A stretch of DNA of 64,000 nucleotides from Spirochaetota bacterium (GTDB lineage: Bacteria; Spirochaetota; UBA4802; UBA5550), in assembly GCA_017999915.1 (NCBI GenBank), contig JAGNKX010000011.1:102800-166799 (forward strand). Reading direction: 5' to 3'. Each line of letters starts with the position of its first letter. The stretch's first letter is position 1. A program made the translations under genes and the position numbers. Below are positions 16,332 to 25,530 of the stretch, piece by piece. The notes beneath the pieces were generated by a model that saw nothing but the letters and a program-made list of their open reading frames with translations, had not been told where the DNA came from and did not search any database.

Positions 16332-17888
16332 GTGAACACAATAATCAACAGATCCAGCGTTTCAATGGATACGATCCTCAAGAGCAAGGAGATCTATCAC
16401 ACCGCTTTTGACATGTCGAGCTCGCCCCAGGCCATCGTGAGCCTTGACCGGCGCATCATGCGCACCAACCGTGCCTTTTCCCGGGTGACCGGTTACTCCG
16501 AGATCGACCTCATGAGCCTTACCCTGCAGGACATCCTGATAGCGAACGCCCCTGAGAACGCCGATACCCGCGCGCAGGACCTGGAGCTGGGCGCCGGCTG
16601 CCAGATAGAGGCCGATTACATACGCAAGAACGGCAGCATACGCCGCGGCCGGTTCTGGTTTCATCTCATGAAAGACCGCGACACAGGACCGGTCTGCTGG
16701 GTGCTTATTATGGAAGACCTTACCGCCTCCCGGGCCGCCGATGATGCCATCAGGGACTACAACCAGCTGTTCAATCATTTCATCGGCAGCAGCGGCGACT
16801 CCATCATTTTCCTGGACGATGAGGGAAAAATCCTCTACATGAACAAAACCGCCCTGCGGCAGATGGGCGTCAGCGGCATGGATGACGCCATCCATGGGAG
16901 CTTCGCCGACTTCTGGAAAGGCGTCGAAAAGGCGGCGGTCGATATGGCCATCAAGCTGGCCGTCATGGGCATGGGCGGCTCCTTCCAGGGATCCCTTGCC
17001 GGGTCCGAGGGCATGGACCCCACGTGGTGGGACGTCACCATCACTCCCATGGCGGGCGACTCGGAAAAGGTGGAGCGGCTCATGGTCGTTTCCCGCGACA
17101 TCACCGACCAAAAAAGAATGGAACAGGTGATGGACGAGATGCGCAAGAGCCTGGAGCAGCTGGACCGCAGCGCGGCCAGTGAGCTCGACGAGGCGGAAGA
17201 GCGCCATGCCGCGGAAAAAGAGATGCTGACAAAAGCCCTGGTGAAGGCGGAAGCCCTGGTCCGCGAAAAAGAAACACTCCTCACGGAGATACATCACCGC
17301 GTAAAGAACAACATGCAGGCCATCGCCTGCCTGATAAACCTCCAGTCGTCCAGGATCGGCGACGGGGAGACGGCAGGTATGCTCCGCAGCTGCAGCGAGC
17401 GCATCTGCTCGATGTCGAAGGTCCATGAGAAGCTGTCCACATCGGACAACCCGGGCCATATCGATATCCGCGAATACATCGGGGAACTGGCGGCGGAGCT
17501 GCTCCATTCCAGCGGGAAGAAGGGCCAGGTATCCATCGTGACCGCCGATGTGGACCGGATTTTCATGGGCATCAAGGAAGCCGTTCCATGCGGCCTCATG
17601 ATCACCGAGATAGTGGGGAACGCGATGAAATATGCATTCCCGGAGGGACGGGACGGCGTCATCACCATAAGCCTGAAACGGAGCCGCCGCGGCGTCAACA
17701 CCCTGATGATAGGCGACAACGGCATCGGCCTCCCCGGCGGGGTCAACTTCGAAACGGCGACGACCCTGGGCATGGAGCTTGTCAGCGAGCTCACCAAGCA
17801 GATCAAGGGGAGCGTATCGGTCGTTTCGGACGGCGGCACAGCCTATACGATACGCTTTAAGGGCGATACCCTGTCGGAATCCGTCTGA
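16332..17888 (+). CDS. PAS-PAS sensor kinase of the HisKA_2 type
   Basis: A 518-residue cytoplasmic sensor kinase. Two PAS domains (about 18-135 and 145-265) are followed by a coiled coil (about 268-315) rich in Glu and Arg, then a HisKA_2 dimerisation region with EIHHRVKNNMQAI (His321/His322) and an HATPase domain (GLMITEIVGNAMKYAF, DNGIGLP). It begins with GTG shortly after GGCGGGG; an ATG at 16365 is the alternative. It has no receiver of its own. Kinases of this class often signal to anti-anti-sigma type or stand-alone receiver proteins, but no such gene is adjacent. Confidence 0.88.
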   Translation: MNTIINRSSVSMDTILKSKEIYHTAFDMSSSPQAIVSLDRRIMRTNRAFSRVTGYSEIDLMSLTLQDILIANAPENADTRAQDLELGAGCQIEADYIRKNGSIRRGRFWFHLMKDRDTGPVCWVLIMEDLTASRAADDAIRDYNQLFNHFIGSSGDSIIFLDDEGKILYMNKTALRQMGVSGMDDAIHGSFADFWKGVEKAAVDMAIKLAVMGMGGSFQGSLAGSEGMDPTWWDVTITPMAGDSEKVERLMVVSRDITDQKRMEQVMDEMRKSLEQLDRSAASELDEAEERHAAEKEMLTKALVKAEALVREKETLLTEIHHRVKNNMQAIACLINLQSSRIGDGETAGMLRSCSERICSMSKVHEKLSTSDNPGHIDIREYIGELAAELLHSSGKKGQVSIVTADVDRIFMGIKEAVPCGLMITEIVGNAMKYAFPEGRDGVITISLKRSRRGVNTLMIGDNGIGLPGGVNFETATTLGMELVSELTKQIKGSVSVVSDGGTAYTIRFKGDTLSESV

Positions 17889-17956
17889 CACGCTATCAGG
17901 GATTCCCTGACGAACCCATAACGTAAGCCGTCTCCGATAAACCACGGACACGTCTA

Positions 17957-17985
17957 TTGACGAAGGGAGCGTTAAGGAGTATACT
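17957..17985 (+). promoter_or_regulatory. Sigma70-like promoter of hisD
   Basis: TTGACG (17957-17962) and TATACT (17980-17985) are separated by exactly 17 bp. Transcription would start near 17992 and give a leader of about 200 nt that includes the hairpin. Confidence 0.65.
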
Positions 17986-18036
17986 TAAGACAGTTATAGT
18001 AGATCTTCATAAACAACCTCATAACCCCCCGGCGTT

Positions 18037-18071
18037 CAATGGGAGGAGGAAGATGAAAACTCCTCCCATTG
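18037..18071 (+). promoter_or_regulatory. Long perfect hairpin in the hisD leader
   Basis: CAATGGGAGGAG (18037-18048) pairs perfectly with CTCCTCCCATTG (18060-18071) across an 11-nt loop. GGCG and CGCC just outside may extend the stem after a small bulge. The left arm carries a GGAGG-like sequence that the stem would bury. No T run follows. Confidence 0.6.
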
Positions 18072-18102
18072 CGCCACCCTTCTCAACGATCCCTTATTAG
18101 TA

Positions 18103-18133
18103 TTGACATGAACCCTACGGCCCATGGTATAGT
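18103..18133 (+). promoter_or_regulatory. Second candidate hisD promoter
   Basis: TTGACA (18103-18108) and TATAGT (18128-18133) are 19 bp apart, a little long. It lies downstream of the hairpin and would bypass it. Confidence 0.4.
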
Positions 18134-18191
18134 GCCCTGACACATTACTGGTCATGGCCGGGAAAAGCATGATTACCACAGGAGAAGAAGG

Positions 18192-19496
18192 ATGATCCCC
18201 ATCAGAACGCTGAGCGATCTCACCACGGCCGAGCTCGACCGCCTCTTCAACCGCTTCGGAGAGGACTTCACCTCGGTCATGATCGACACGGTCATACCCA
18301 TCGTCAACGACGTGCGGAAGTCCGGCGACAGGGCCGTGGCGGCCTATACTGAAAAATTCGACGGCGTGAAGCTCGATTCCATTATCGCCACCCATGAGGA
18401 GCTCGAGGCGGGGCGGAGAAACACGCCCCAGGGCCTTTACAGCGCCTTCCTGGAAGCCAAGCAAAATATAGAAGAGTTCCACCGGCTCCAGGTCAGGGAA
18501 AACATCGCCCGCGACCGGGGCGACGGCTCGGTCCTGGGGGTCAAGTACGAAGCCATCGAAAGCGCCGCGGTCTACGTCCCCGGCGGCAAGGCGTCCTATC
18601 CCTCCTCCGTGCTCATGGGAGTCATCCCGGCCCAGATCGCCGGCGTGGAGAAGATCACCCTCATCACGCCCCCGGCCAAAAACGGCAATCTCCCGGACAT
18701 CATAGGAGCCATCTGCTCCATGCTGAACATATCCTCGGTGGTCAAGTCAGGCGGCGCCCAGGGGATAGCCGCCGCGGGCCTCGGCACCGAGAGCGTGCCC
18801 AAGGCCGATATTATCGTGGGGCCGGGAAACATCTACGTGACCGCGGCCAAGACCTACCTCTTCAGCCTCGGCGCGGTCCAGATCGACTCACTGGCAGGCC
18901 CCAGCGAGGTCCTCATCATCGCCGACGGCCGCGCGAACCCGAAATGGGTCGCCTGGGACCTCCTCTCACAGGCCGAGCACGACGAGATGGCCATCGCCAT
19001 CCTCCTCACCACGTCCCGGGACCTGGCGGAGCGGGTGCGCGACGAAATCGAGAAAGACATCGCCTCCGGCGGCGGCCGCCACGACATCAAGAAAAAGTCG
19101 ATCGAAAAGAGCGGGCTGATCCTCCTGGTCGAAGACGTAGCCGAGGCGGTGGAATTCTCCAACCGCTACGGCCCGGAGCACATGGAGGTCATGGTGGAGA
19201 ACCCGATGGAGTGGCTGGGCCGCATCAGGAACGTCGGCTCCCTCTTCCTGGGAGACTACGCCCCGGTGGCGGTGGGCGACTACTATTCCGGCACGAACCA
19301 CATTCTGCCCACGGGGGGCGCGGCGCGCTTCTCCTCCGGAACGTCCGTGGACACCTTCATGAGGCGCACCACCTACCAGCTCATGTCCCGCCAGGCCCTG
19401 GCCCGGGCCCGGGGCCCGGTGAGCGCCATGTCGGAGGTGGAAGGCTTCCAGGACAAGCACGGGGGGTCCGTGAACGTGCGTTTTGAGGAATCGTAG
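18192..19496 (+). CDS. hisD: Histidinol dehydrogenase
   Basis: This enzyme oxidises L-histidinol to L-histidine in two NAD+-dependent steps, the end of histidine synthesis. The 434 residues match the family. The four expected zinc ligands can be placed: Gln260 and His263 (SQAEHDE), Asp363 (VGDYYSG) and His423 (DKHGGSV). The YGPEHMEVM block that carries the catalytic Glu-His pair is also present, as is NHILPTGGAARF. ATG follows AGGAGAAGAAGG. No other his genes are in the window, so the histidine genes are scattered in this genome. It converges on trkH with 13 bases between the stops. Confidence 0.97.
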   Translation: MIPIRTLSDLTTAELDRLFNRFGEDFTSVMIDTVIPIVNDVRKSGDRAVAAYTEKFDGVKLDSIIATHEELEAGRRNTPQGLYSAFLEAKQNIEEFHRLQVRENIARDRGDGSVLGVKYEAIESAAVYVPGGKASYPSSVLMGVIPAQIAGVEKITLITPPAKNGNLPDIIGAICSMLNISSVVKSGGAQGIAAAGLGTESVPKADIIVGPGNIYVTAAKTYLFSLGAVQIDSLAGPSEVLIIADGRANPKWVAWDLLSQAEHDEMAIAILLTTSRDLAERVRDEIEKDIASGGGRHDIKKKSIEKSGLILLVEDVAEAVEFSNRYGPEHMEVMVENPMEWLGRIRNVGSLFLGDYAPVAVGDYYSGTNHILPTGGAARFSSGTSVDTFMRRTTYQLMSRQALARARGPVSAMSEVEGFQDKHGGSVNVRFEES

Positions 19497-19509
19497 GACA
19501 GGGAAAGGG

Positions 19510-20961
19510 TCACCGGCGCCAGAAGCGGGGCAGGAAGATAACAAGGACCGTGTAGAGCTCAAGGCGGCCCGCCAGCATGGAGAATGAGAGGACCCACTTG
19601 ATGTAGTCCTCGAAAAACGAATAATTCTCCATCGGGCCGATCTTCCCGAAGGCCGGCCCGATATTGCCCAGGGTCGTGAGGGCCGCGGTGAAGGACGTGG
19701 TAATGTCATGATCGGCGGACGCCACGATGAAGGTGACAGCCAGCAGCATCGCCACGTAGAGGAAGAAGAATCCCAGCACTCCATAGACGATGTCTTTTTT
19801 AACCATGGTCCCGCTCAGCTTCAGGGTAAAAACGCCGCGCGGGTGGATCAGGAGCTTCATCTCATTGAGCGCCTGCTTGAAGAGCACCACCAGCCGCATC
19901 ACCTTGATCCCGCCGCCGGTGGAACCGGTACACCCCCCCACGAACATGAGAATAAAAAGGATGATCTGGCTGATAATGGGCCATTGTTCATAATCCACTG
20001 TGGCGAACCCGGTGGTTGTCATGATGCTGGCCACATTGAAGGAAGCGTATCGCAGGCATTGCCCGGCCGTTTGTTGCGATGTCCCGTAAAGCGTAAAAGC
20101 CAGAACGGCCGTAGAGGAGGTAAAAATCAGGAGGTACGCCTTCAATTCACTGTCCCGCCACAGGACTTTGAACCTGCCGGTCAGAAACCGGAAATGAAGG
20201 GTAAAGTTAATGCCGGCAAGGAGCATGAACACCGTGATGATCCCATCAATATAGGCCGATTGGTAATGGCCCACGCTGGCGTTTTTCACCGAAAATCCCC
20301 CGGTCGCGAGGGTGCCGAAGGTATGGGTCAGGGCGTCGAAGAGGTCCATCCCCCCCAGCATAAGGAGAATGGTCTCGGCCACGGTGAATCCGATGTAGAT
20401 GAACCAGAGGAGCTTCGCCGTGCCGGCGATGCGGGGCGTGAGCCTGTCCACCGTGGGGCCCGGCGCTTCCGCCTGGATGAGCTGCAGCCCCCCGATGCCC
20501 ATGAGGGGCAGGACGGCCACGGTGAGAACGACGATCCCCATCCCTCCCAGCCAGTGGGTCAGGGAGCGCCAGAAAAGCATGGACCGGGGCAGCGATTCCA
20601 CATTGGCGAGAATGGACGCGCCGGTGGTGGTGAAGCCCGATATGGTCTCGAAGAAGGCGTCCGTAAACGAGGGGATGCTCCCTGAAAGGTAAAAGGGCAT
20701 GGCGCCGATGAGCGACGCCAGCACCCAGCTCAGGGTGACCATGAGGAACCCGTCCCGGGTCGACAGGGCCACGGCCCTCTTCCTTCTCAGCATGAAAAAA
20801 ACCGCCCCCGAACATGCCGCGGTGACGGCGATGGTCCCGGCGAAGGCGCCAAAGGAGCGGCTTTCACCGGAGTAGAAGGCGATTCCAGCCGGGATCGTCA
20901 TGAATCCGGATATGATGATGAGGAGTATCGAAATTATTTTGGCGAGGATAAGGGGATTCAT
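19510..20961 (-). CDS. trkH: TrkH-type potassium uptake membrane subunit
   Basis: A 483-residue inner-membrane K+ channel subunit that works with the nucleotide-binding TrkA. It has the four pore repeats of the Trk/Ktr/HKT fold, with selectivity-filter segments TTTGASI, LATGGFS, TTTGFAT and LGNIGPAFG, each with the central Gly. ATG 20961 (NPLILAKIISIL) is chosen: GGAG lies just upstream, while the longer frame to 21042 would overlap trkA. It is 13 bases after the trkA stop, so trkA-trkH form one operon. Confidence 0.94.
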   Translation of the reverse strand: MNPLILAKIISILLIIISGFMTIPAGIAFYSGESRSFGAFAGTIAVTAACSGAVFFMLRRKRAVALSTRDGFLMVTLSWVLASLIGAMPFYLSGSIPSFTDAFFETISGFTTTGASILANVESLPRSMLFWRSLTHWLGGMGIVVLTVAVLPLMGIGGLQLIQAEAPGPTVDRLTPRIAGTAKLLWFIYIGFTVAETILLMLGGMDLFDALTHTFGTLATGGFSVKNASVGHYQSAYIDGIITVFMLLAGINFTLHFRFLTGRFKVLWRDSELKAYLLIFTSSTAVLAFTLYGTSQQTAGQCLRYASFNVASIMTTTGFATVDYEQWPIISQIILFILMFVGGCTGSTGGGIKVMRLVVLFKQALNEMKLLIHPRGVFTLKLSGTMVKKDIVYGVLGFFFLYVAMLLAVTFIVASADHDITTSFTAALTTLGNIGPAFGKIGPMENYSFFEDYIKWVLSFSMLAGRLELYTVLVIFLPRFWRR

Positions 20962-20974
20962 GGCGCTCCGCCCG

Positions 20975-22318
20975 TCAGTCCTGGATGAACCGCTCGATCT
21001 CGGGGATCGATTCCTTCGCCGCCACCATGAGGACCAGGTCACCCGGCTCGATAATCATGTTACCGTGGGGAAGGATATTCTTCTCGCCGCGGACCACCGA
21101 AAGAATGAGGGACTGCTTCGGGAACTCAAGGTCTTTGAGGTGCTTGCCCGCGATGCCGCTTTTTTCGTTGGCGAGGAACTCGATAACCTCCGCCTTCCCG
21201 CCGAAGAGGCTGTGAAGGCTTTTGATGTTGCCCCGCCTGATGTACTTCATGATGGCGTCTACGGTGCTGTTCTTCGGGCTGATGGCCACGTCGATGTCGA
21301 GGCGCGACGCGATGGAGAGGTAGCCCGCGTTGGTCACCAGGGCGACGGTGCGCTTGATGCCCATGATCTTGGCGTAGAGGCTCGCCAGCATGTTGAGCTC
21401 CTGGTTGTCCGTGACGGCCACCATGAGGTCGCGGTTGTTCAGGTCCTCCTCCTCGAAAATGGTTTCATCCGATATGTCGGCGTTCAGCACCAGGGCGTCG
21501 GGGAACCGGTCCGAGAGGACCTTGCAGCGGTCGTAATTCGTCTCGATGATGGTGATATTCCTCCCGGTCCTGATCAGGTACTGGCAGGCCAGCTCGCCGA
21601 TACGGCCGCCCCCCACGATGACGATGCGGTCTATCGTTTCCTGCCGCTTCCCCGCCTGGATGAATATCTTCGTGAAGTCCTTCTGGGTGGCCAGGAGATA
21701 GATATTGTCATGCTCCCTGATGACGGTGTCCCCCGTCGGTATGATGAATTCATTCTCGCGCACGATGCCCGCCATGAGGAAGGGCTCCTTTATGGCGTGG
21801 CGGATGTCCTTGACGGCCTTGTTGGCGAAATAGGACGCCATGCTGACAACGACGTTCCTCATCTGGAGGTCGGTGTTCTCGAAGAGCATCACGTCGCTGT
21901 CGGCCCCCAGGGCTATGGTATTGGCGATCTGCCGCGCCGTCTCGACCTCGGAATTGACGATGTAGTCGATGCCGAGGAAGGACTTCTCCATGATCTTCGC
22001 CCGGGAATAGTCGAGGTTCCTCACCCGGGCTATTTTCACCGGCGCGTTGAATTCGCTCGCCACCAGGCCGCAGGCGATCATGTTGACCTCGTCGGAATTG
22101 GTGACGCTGATGAAGATTGAGGCGTCTTCCAGGCCTGCGTGTTTCAGCGCCGAGATCCCGGTACCTTCCTCGTTCACCACGATGCAATCGAGCCTGCCCG
22201 AAACGTATTTGGCCCGTTCCGGGTCCTTCTCGATTATCACCACGTCCTTGCCTTCGGAAATAAGCTGGGCGGCGATCTGTACTCCCACGACGCCCGCGCC
22301 GAGTATCACTGCACGCAT
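20975..22318 (-). CDS. trkA: TrkA, cytosolic regulator of potassium uptake
   Basis: A 447-residue peripheral protein that binds NAD(H)/ATP and gates the TrkH channel. It contains two RCK halves. The first begins at the N terminus with the Rossmann loop GAGVVGVQIA. The second begins near residue 222 with VGGGRIGELACQYL. Each is followed by a TrkA-C domain (ENEFIIPTGDTVI and EPGDLVLMVAA). ATG 22318 is used because the Rossmann strand starts there; the frame stays open to 22372 without homology. It is the first gene of the trkA-trkH operon. Confidence 0.94.
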   Translation of the reverse strand: MRAVILGAGVVGVQIAAQLISEGKDVVIIEKDPERAKYVSGRLDCIVVNEEGTGISALKHAGLEDASIFISVTNSDEVNMIACGLVASEFNAPVKIARVRNLDYSRAKIMEKSFLGIDYIVNSEVETARQIANTIALGADSDVMLFENTDLQMRNVVVSMASYFANKAVKDIRHAIKEPFLMAGIVRENEFIIPTGDTVIREHDNIYLLATQKDFTKIFIQAGKRQETIDRIVIVGGGRIGELACQYLIRTGRNITIIETNYDRCKVLSDRFPDALVLNADISDETIFEEEDLNNRDLMVAVTDNQELNMLASLYAKIMGIKRTVALVTNAGYLSIASRLDIDVAISPKNSTVDAIMKYIRRGNIKSLHSLFGGKAEVIEFLANEKSGIAGKHLKDLEFPKQSLILSVVRGEKNILPHGNMIIEPGDLVLMVAAKESIPEIERFIQD

Positions 22319-22614
22319 AGTTCTCACACCCATTGTGTCTGCCGGTATGCGGATAAAGTAACTCCGATTCACATATATAGATCCCTTGAAATCTTGTCAA
22401 GAACTAGGAAGAAGGAGGTGCTGGAAAGCGCGGCTGTCCTTACCGGCGCTATTGTTTTTTTCCAATTCGTTAATCCATGTCTGTTCCTAAAAAACGGCGC
22501 CCCCTTAAATCCTCATTGACAAGGGCCTGCATTGGGGCTTCTGTCAGTCAGCGTCCCGATCGGGGAATATCATCTATTCAGGCTACAGATTAGAAATTTT
22601 CGAGGTTTGACAGC

Positions 22615-23370
22615 ATGAAACGAACAGCAATGGCCGGGTTTATCTTTTTTTCATCCCTTCTCATCGCGGCAACCACTACCATGCCGGCTCCGGACCATAA
22701 CCTTTTATCGAAAACCGATTTTTATTTCAGCTGCTGCGGCATCGGCGGGTCGGAGCTCAAATTCCTGAAAAACAACTCCTTTTCCATGCATTACATGATC
22801 GACGGCGGTTTCCTATGGTACAACGAAGGGACCTATGAGATAGCCGGCAACGACATCGTGCTGCGGCCGGTGAAATGCCGGCAGGAACAGAGCGGCCCGG
22901 TCCTGGACTGTAAAAAAGCCACCGGCGACATAGTGTGCAATGTGGTAAGGAACGACGATTCCGTGTTCTACTCCCTCTATCTTCATTGCAGGCCGAAAAA
23001 TTACAGTTATCCCCAGGCTGCCGATTTCAAGAACCAGAAGTTCGAGTACCCGGTGAAAGACTCCGCGGTCAGGGCAGGGGAGAAAAAGCGCGTGGACGGA
23101 ATCGCGGTGATCGCCATCGGGGCAAAGCAGGCAGTCACGACCTCCAACGTGAAGCTACGGGCAAAGCCCTCCGTCAGCGCAAAGGAGATAGAGTTCCGTC
23201 TCTATCCGGACTACCGTTCCCTTTCAGTGCCGGCAAAGACCGAGATAACCGTCTACGCCAGGACCGAGAAAAAGGAAAAGGTCCAGAACTGGGAAAACTA
23301 CTGGTTTTACGTGAAGGCCGGCATGGCCGACCCGGCGTGGATGTTCGGCGAGTTCGTCAAGATCAAGTAG
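22615..23370 (+). CDS. Exported protein with a C-terminal SH3-like region
   Basis: A 251-residue secreted protein of unknown role. It has an N-terminal signal peptide (about 1-22), a beta-rich domain (about 25-125) with a Cys pair (SCCGIG) and more Cys near KCRQ, DCKK and LHCRP, then a C-terminal bacterial-SH3-like segment from about 165 (TTSNVKLRAKPSVSAKEIEF to YFVKAGMADPAWMFGEFV). Such SH3 modules often bind cell wall or peptides. The N-terminal domain resembles lipocalin-like YNEGTYEI repeats also seen in the protein at 27984-28667. It has a hairpin terminator shared with the convergent zinc-ribbon gene. Confidence 0.65.
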   Translation: MKRTAMAGFIFFSSLLIAATTTMPAPDHNLLSKTDFYFSCCGIGGSELKFLKNNSFSMHYMIDGGFLWYNEGTYEIAGNDIVLRPVKCRQEQSGPVLDCKKATGDIVCNVVRNDDSVFYSLYLHCRPKNYSYPQAADFKNQKFEYPVKDSAVRAGEKKRVDGIAVIAIGAKQAVTTSNVKLRAKPSVSAKEIEFRLYPDYRSLSVPAKTEITVYARTEKKEKVQNWENYWFYVKAGMADPAWMFGEFVKIK

Positions 23371-23389
23371 TGTGACGGCGGCGTGGAAT

Positions 23390-23419
23390 AACGGATCGGG
23401 AAACGCCTCCCGGTCCGTT
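23390..23419. terminator. Bidirectional hairpin terminator
   Basis: AACGGATCGGG (23390-23400) pairs with CCCGGTCCGTT (23409-23419) with one wobble position and an 8-nt loop. It lies between two convergent genes and touches the stop of the minus-strand gene. Confidence 0.6.
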
Positions 23420-23600
23420 AATAATCGGCGCCGCGCTTCGGCTTCAGGTCGCTGACCAGGCTGTCGACGATTCCGATGTCGAAGGAGGCGCCGCACTCGG
23501 GGCAGATGAAGACAATGCGGATCCCCTCCGGGTCCTTCCTGAAGGCCGCGTGGAAGCCGCGGGTATACTCGCACGACGGGCACATCCTGAATTCATCCAT
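23418..23600 (-). CDS. Small zinc-ribbon protein
   Basis: A 60-residue protein with two Cys pairs, MCPSCEY near the start and ICPECGAS in the middle, spaced about 27 residues apart as in zinc ribbons. The stretch between them is charged and strand-like. The protein is acidic with no signal peptide. Its function is unknown; zinc ribbons of this size often bind nucleic acid or act as chaperone adaptors. The clear Cys pattern makes it a real gene despite its size. Confidence 0.7.
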   Translation of the reverse strand: MDEFRMCPSCEYTRGFHAAFRKDPEGIRIVFICPECGASFDIGIVDSLVSDLKPKRGADY

Positions 23601-23668
23601 AGGGCCACCTCGGGCTAATGATACAACGCGCTGTTATACATTGCAATCCTTTTTCATGCTGCAATCAA

Positions 23669-24322
23669 TCAATCCACGCACAGGCCGTCCTGGTCCGGGT
23701 CTTCATAGTACTTCACGGTTTCGATTTTTATCAGGTCGCCGTTCCTGCCCACACGATAGATGTTCATGGTGTAGGGATGGGGACCGCAGCCGCACTCGCG
23801 GTAATCAAAAAGATTCACTTCATAGCCGTTGCCTTTCTCAATGGAATAGGTGCTGTTGATTTTCCAGACAAAGGTCCTGGGTTTTTTTCCCAGGTCAAAT
23901 TTATATTCCGGCTTCAGCCCCGTTGAGATAAAGGCGTAACTGAGGGCCTCTTCCCTCGTTTCTATGGGGGCGAAGAATTTCTTCAGGTCATCCTGGTTCC
24001 GGGCTATCCTGTATCCATCCCCGGTCTTGATTATAAGGGTAAACCCTTCCGGAGCCGTGCAGCCCCTATAAAAGAGGCAGTCCGTTCGCTTTATGCGCTC
24101 CTTTCCCATGGCCATCGGATATGCCGGCGTCAGGGAGCCTGCCAGGTCATTGACCGGCATGACCTGATACAGATTAAAGGTATTCCGTATCGCGCCGTAC
24201 TCGGCCTGATCGATTTGAAGCGGCTTGGCGGTTACATGGACTTCATTGTCGTGACTTATCCGCATGCCGCAGCAGGACAGCGACAGGACGACGCATGCTG
24301 TAATCAATAACATTTTGTTCAT
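23669..24322 (-). CDS. Putative lipoprotein of unknown function
   Basis: A 217-residue exported protein. ATG 24322 gives a short signal peptide (NKMLLITACVVLSLSC) with a likely lipid site at Cys17; the frame is open for 15 more residues upstream without signal features. The mature part has no domain I recognise. It carries a CTAPEGFTLIIKTGDGYRIARN segment and a Cys-rich patch, YRECGCGPHPYTMNIYRVG. The end, EDPDQDGLCVD, is acidic and resembles a calcium-binding D-x-D-x-D-G loop. It is transcribed away from the acetyltransferase gene. Confidence 0.6.
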   Translation of the reverse strand: MNKMLLITACVVLSLSCCGMRISHDNEVHVTAKPLQIDQAEYGAIRNTFNLYQVMPVNDLAGSLTPAYPMAMGKERIKRTDCLFYRGCTAPEGFTLIIKTGDGYRIARNQDDLKKFFAPIETREEALSYAFISTGLKPEYKFDLGKKPRTFVWKINSTYSIEKGNGYEVNLFDYRECGCGPHPYTMNIYRVGRNGDLIKIETVKYYEDPDQDGLCVD

Positions 24323-24484
24323 CTTATCACCTGTAATGAGAATATTCAATGGACCTTCAGGCGCCATGCACTGTGATTACAATCGTAAACTAAAAGCCAT
24401 CTCATGTCATTAATTTTATTGTTGCGCTAATTTTCCGCATACTATATTCATCAACAGTAATACTGCACATATTTTGACTACACC

Positions 24485-24964
24485 ATGATTAAAGAATTAA
24501 CCATAGATAGCGAACTTGAGCAAAGCGTGGATGTCATACGAAATTCGTTTCAATCGGTGGCCGACCGGTTCAACCTGACCCGCGAAAACTGCCCCACCCA
24601 TCCATCATTTGTTACCCATGACAGGATGCTCGAATTAAAAAAGAAGGGCTCCCGGTTTTTCGGTCTCTTTGACGGCGACACGCAGGTCGGCTTTGTCGCC
24701 ATAGAAAAATCAACAGAGGACCTTTACTTCCTTGAAAAACTGGCGGTGGCGCCCGCCTATCGCCATCGATTGTTCGGAATGCAGCTTGTGCGGTTTGCCC
24801 TTGATCATATCAAAAAGAGCGGCGGTACGGTCGTTTCCATCGGCATTATTGACGAGCACACCGAGTTGAAGCAATGGTATGAAAAACTCGGATTCAGGGA
24901 GGTGAACAGGAAAAAATTCGATCACCTCCCCTTCACCGTATGCTTCATGGAGATGAAGCTGTAA
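24485..24964 (+). CDS. GNAT-family N-acetyltransferase
   Basis: A 159-residue protein of the GNAT fold, which moves an acetyl group from acetyl-CoA to an amine. The central strand and loop read LYFLEKLAVAPAYRHRLFGMQLVRFAL, matching the family motif A (V-x-P-x-x-R-x-x-G-x-G), although the second Gly position is altered (RHRLFG). The C-terminal YEKLGFREVNRKKF is the usual motif B. The acceptor is unknown. It stands alone. Confidence 0.85.
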   Translation: MIKELTIDSELEQSVDVIRNSFQSVADRFNLTRENCPTHPSFVTHDRMLELKKKGSRFFGLFDGDTQVGFVAIEKSTEDLYFLEKLAVAPAYRHRLFGMQLVRFALDHIKKSGGTVVSIGIIDEHTELKQWYEKLGFREVNRKKFDHLPFTVCFMEMKL

Positions 24965-25005
24965 CGCGGAATTCCCGGGGCCCGGGCTGAATCGTATACT
25001 ACGGC

Positions 25006-25422
25006 CTAAAAGAAAACGCCGTAGACAACAAGACCGATGCCGGCCAACAAAACAACAACATATTGAAATTCATTGCGGATCACGCTGATGTCGTTCTTGA
25101 AGCGCGACTTCCCGGGGTTTTTCGGATCATAGAGTATGGCGATTTCCTTTCCGAGAAATTCGTCCTTCGATCCGCTGACGAAGCGGGAGCTTGCGTGATA
25201 GGTCACGCCACCGGCCATGAATTCAGCGTAAAACCGGTACTGGCCGGAATTGACGTTTTCTATTTCCGGGTAGGTGGCAGCGTCCGTTATGATTCCGGTT
25301 GCCTCAGCCCCGGTGCGGACCAATTTTTTGTCACAGTGCCACTCGTACAGGATGATGACAAGGTTCACCGAGGCTATGACGAACAATATCAATCCCATGA
25401 TAATGGCGAATTCTCTTGGCAT
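25006..25422 (-). CDS. DUF3592 membrane protein
   Basis: A small protein with two transmembrane helices, one near the N terminus (FAIIMGLILFVIASVNLVIILY) and one at the C terminus (YVVVLLAGIGLVVYGVFF). They flank an extracytoplasmic beta-rich domain with YRFYAEFMAGGVTYHASSRF and IAILYDPKNPGKSRF, the DUF3592 hallmark (Y-D-P-x-N-P). ATG 25422 follows AGGGTG at normal spacing; the frame is open to ATG 25482, which would add 20 polar residues. The role is unknown. A paralogue is at 27233-27790. Confidence 0.7.
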   Translation of the reverse strand: MPREFAIIMGLILFVIASVNLVIILYEWHCDKKLVRTGAEATGIITDAATYPEIENVNSGQYRFYAEFMAGGVTYHASSRFVSGSKDEFLGKEIAILYDPKNPGKSRFKNDISVIRNEFQYVVVLLAGIGLVVYGVFF

Positions 25423-25530
25423 GACAGCACCCTGGTATGATCCGGATTCGATATAAATATTGTTTGACAGATCATTGTTCATGATTATTCAACATGTCAA
25501 TCACTTAACACCCTGTCAAAGGAGCCATCC

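Larger units (their letters stand above)
17889..18191 (+). other. hisD leader region
   Basis: About 300 bases without a gene. It contains a strong promoter (17957-17985), a perfect 12-bp hairpin (18037-18071), a second weaker promoter (18103-18133), and AGGAGAAGAAGG just before hisD. No leader peptide rich in His codons and no T-box sequence was found. Confidence 0.6.

Noticed and set aside
16362-17951. 529-residue open frame on the minus strand opposite the PAS-PAS kinase
   Set aside because: The kinase on the plus strand has full PAS, HisKA_2 and HATPase motifs; the antisense frame has none.
18037-18071. Classical histidine attenuator ahead of hisD
   Set aside because: There is no His-codon-rich leader peptide, no alternative stem and no T run.
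20900-22120. 406-residue open frame on the plus strand opposite trkA
   Set aside because: trkA motifs are clear on the minus strand; the plus frame is low-complexity Asp/Val/Leu-rich sequence typical of an antisense shadow.
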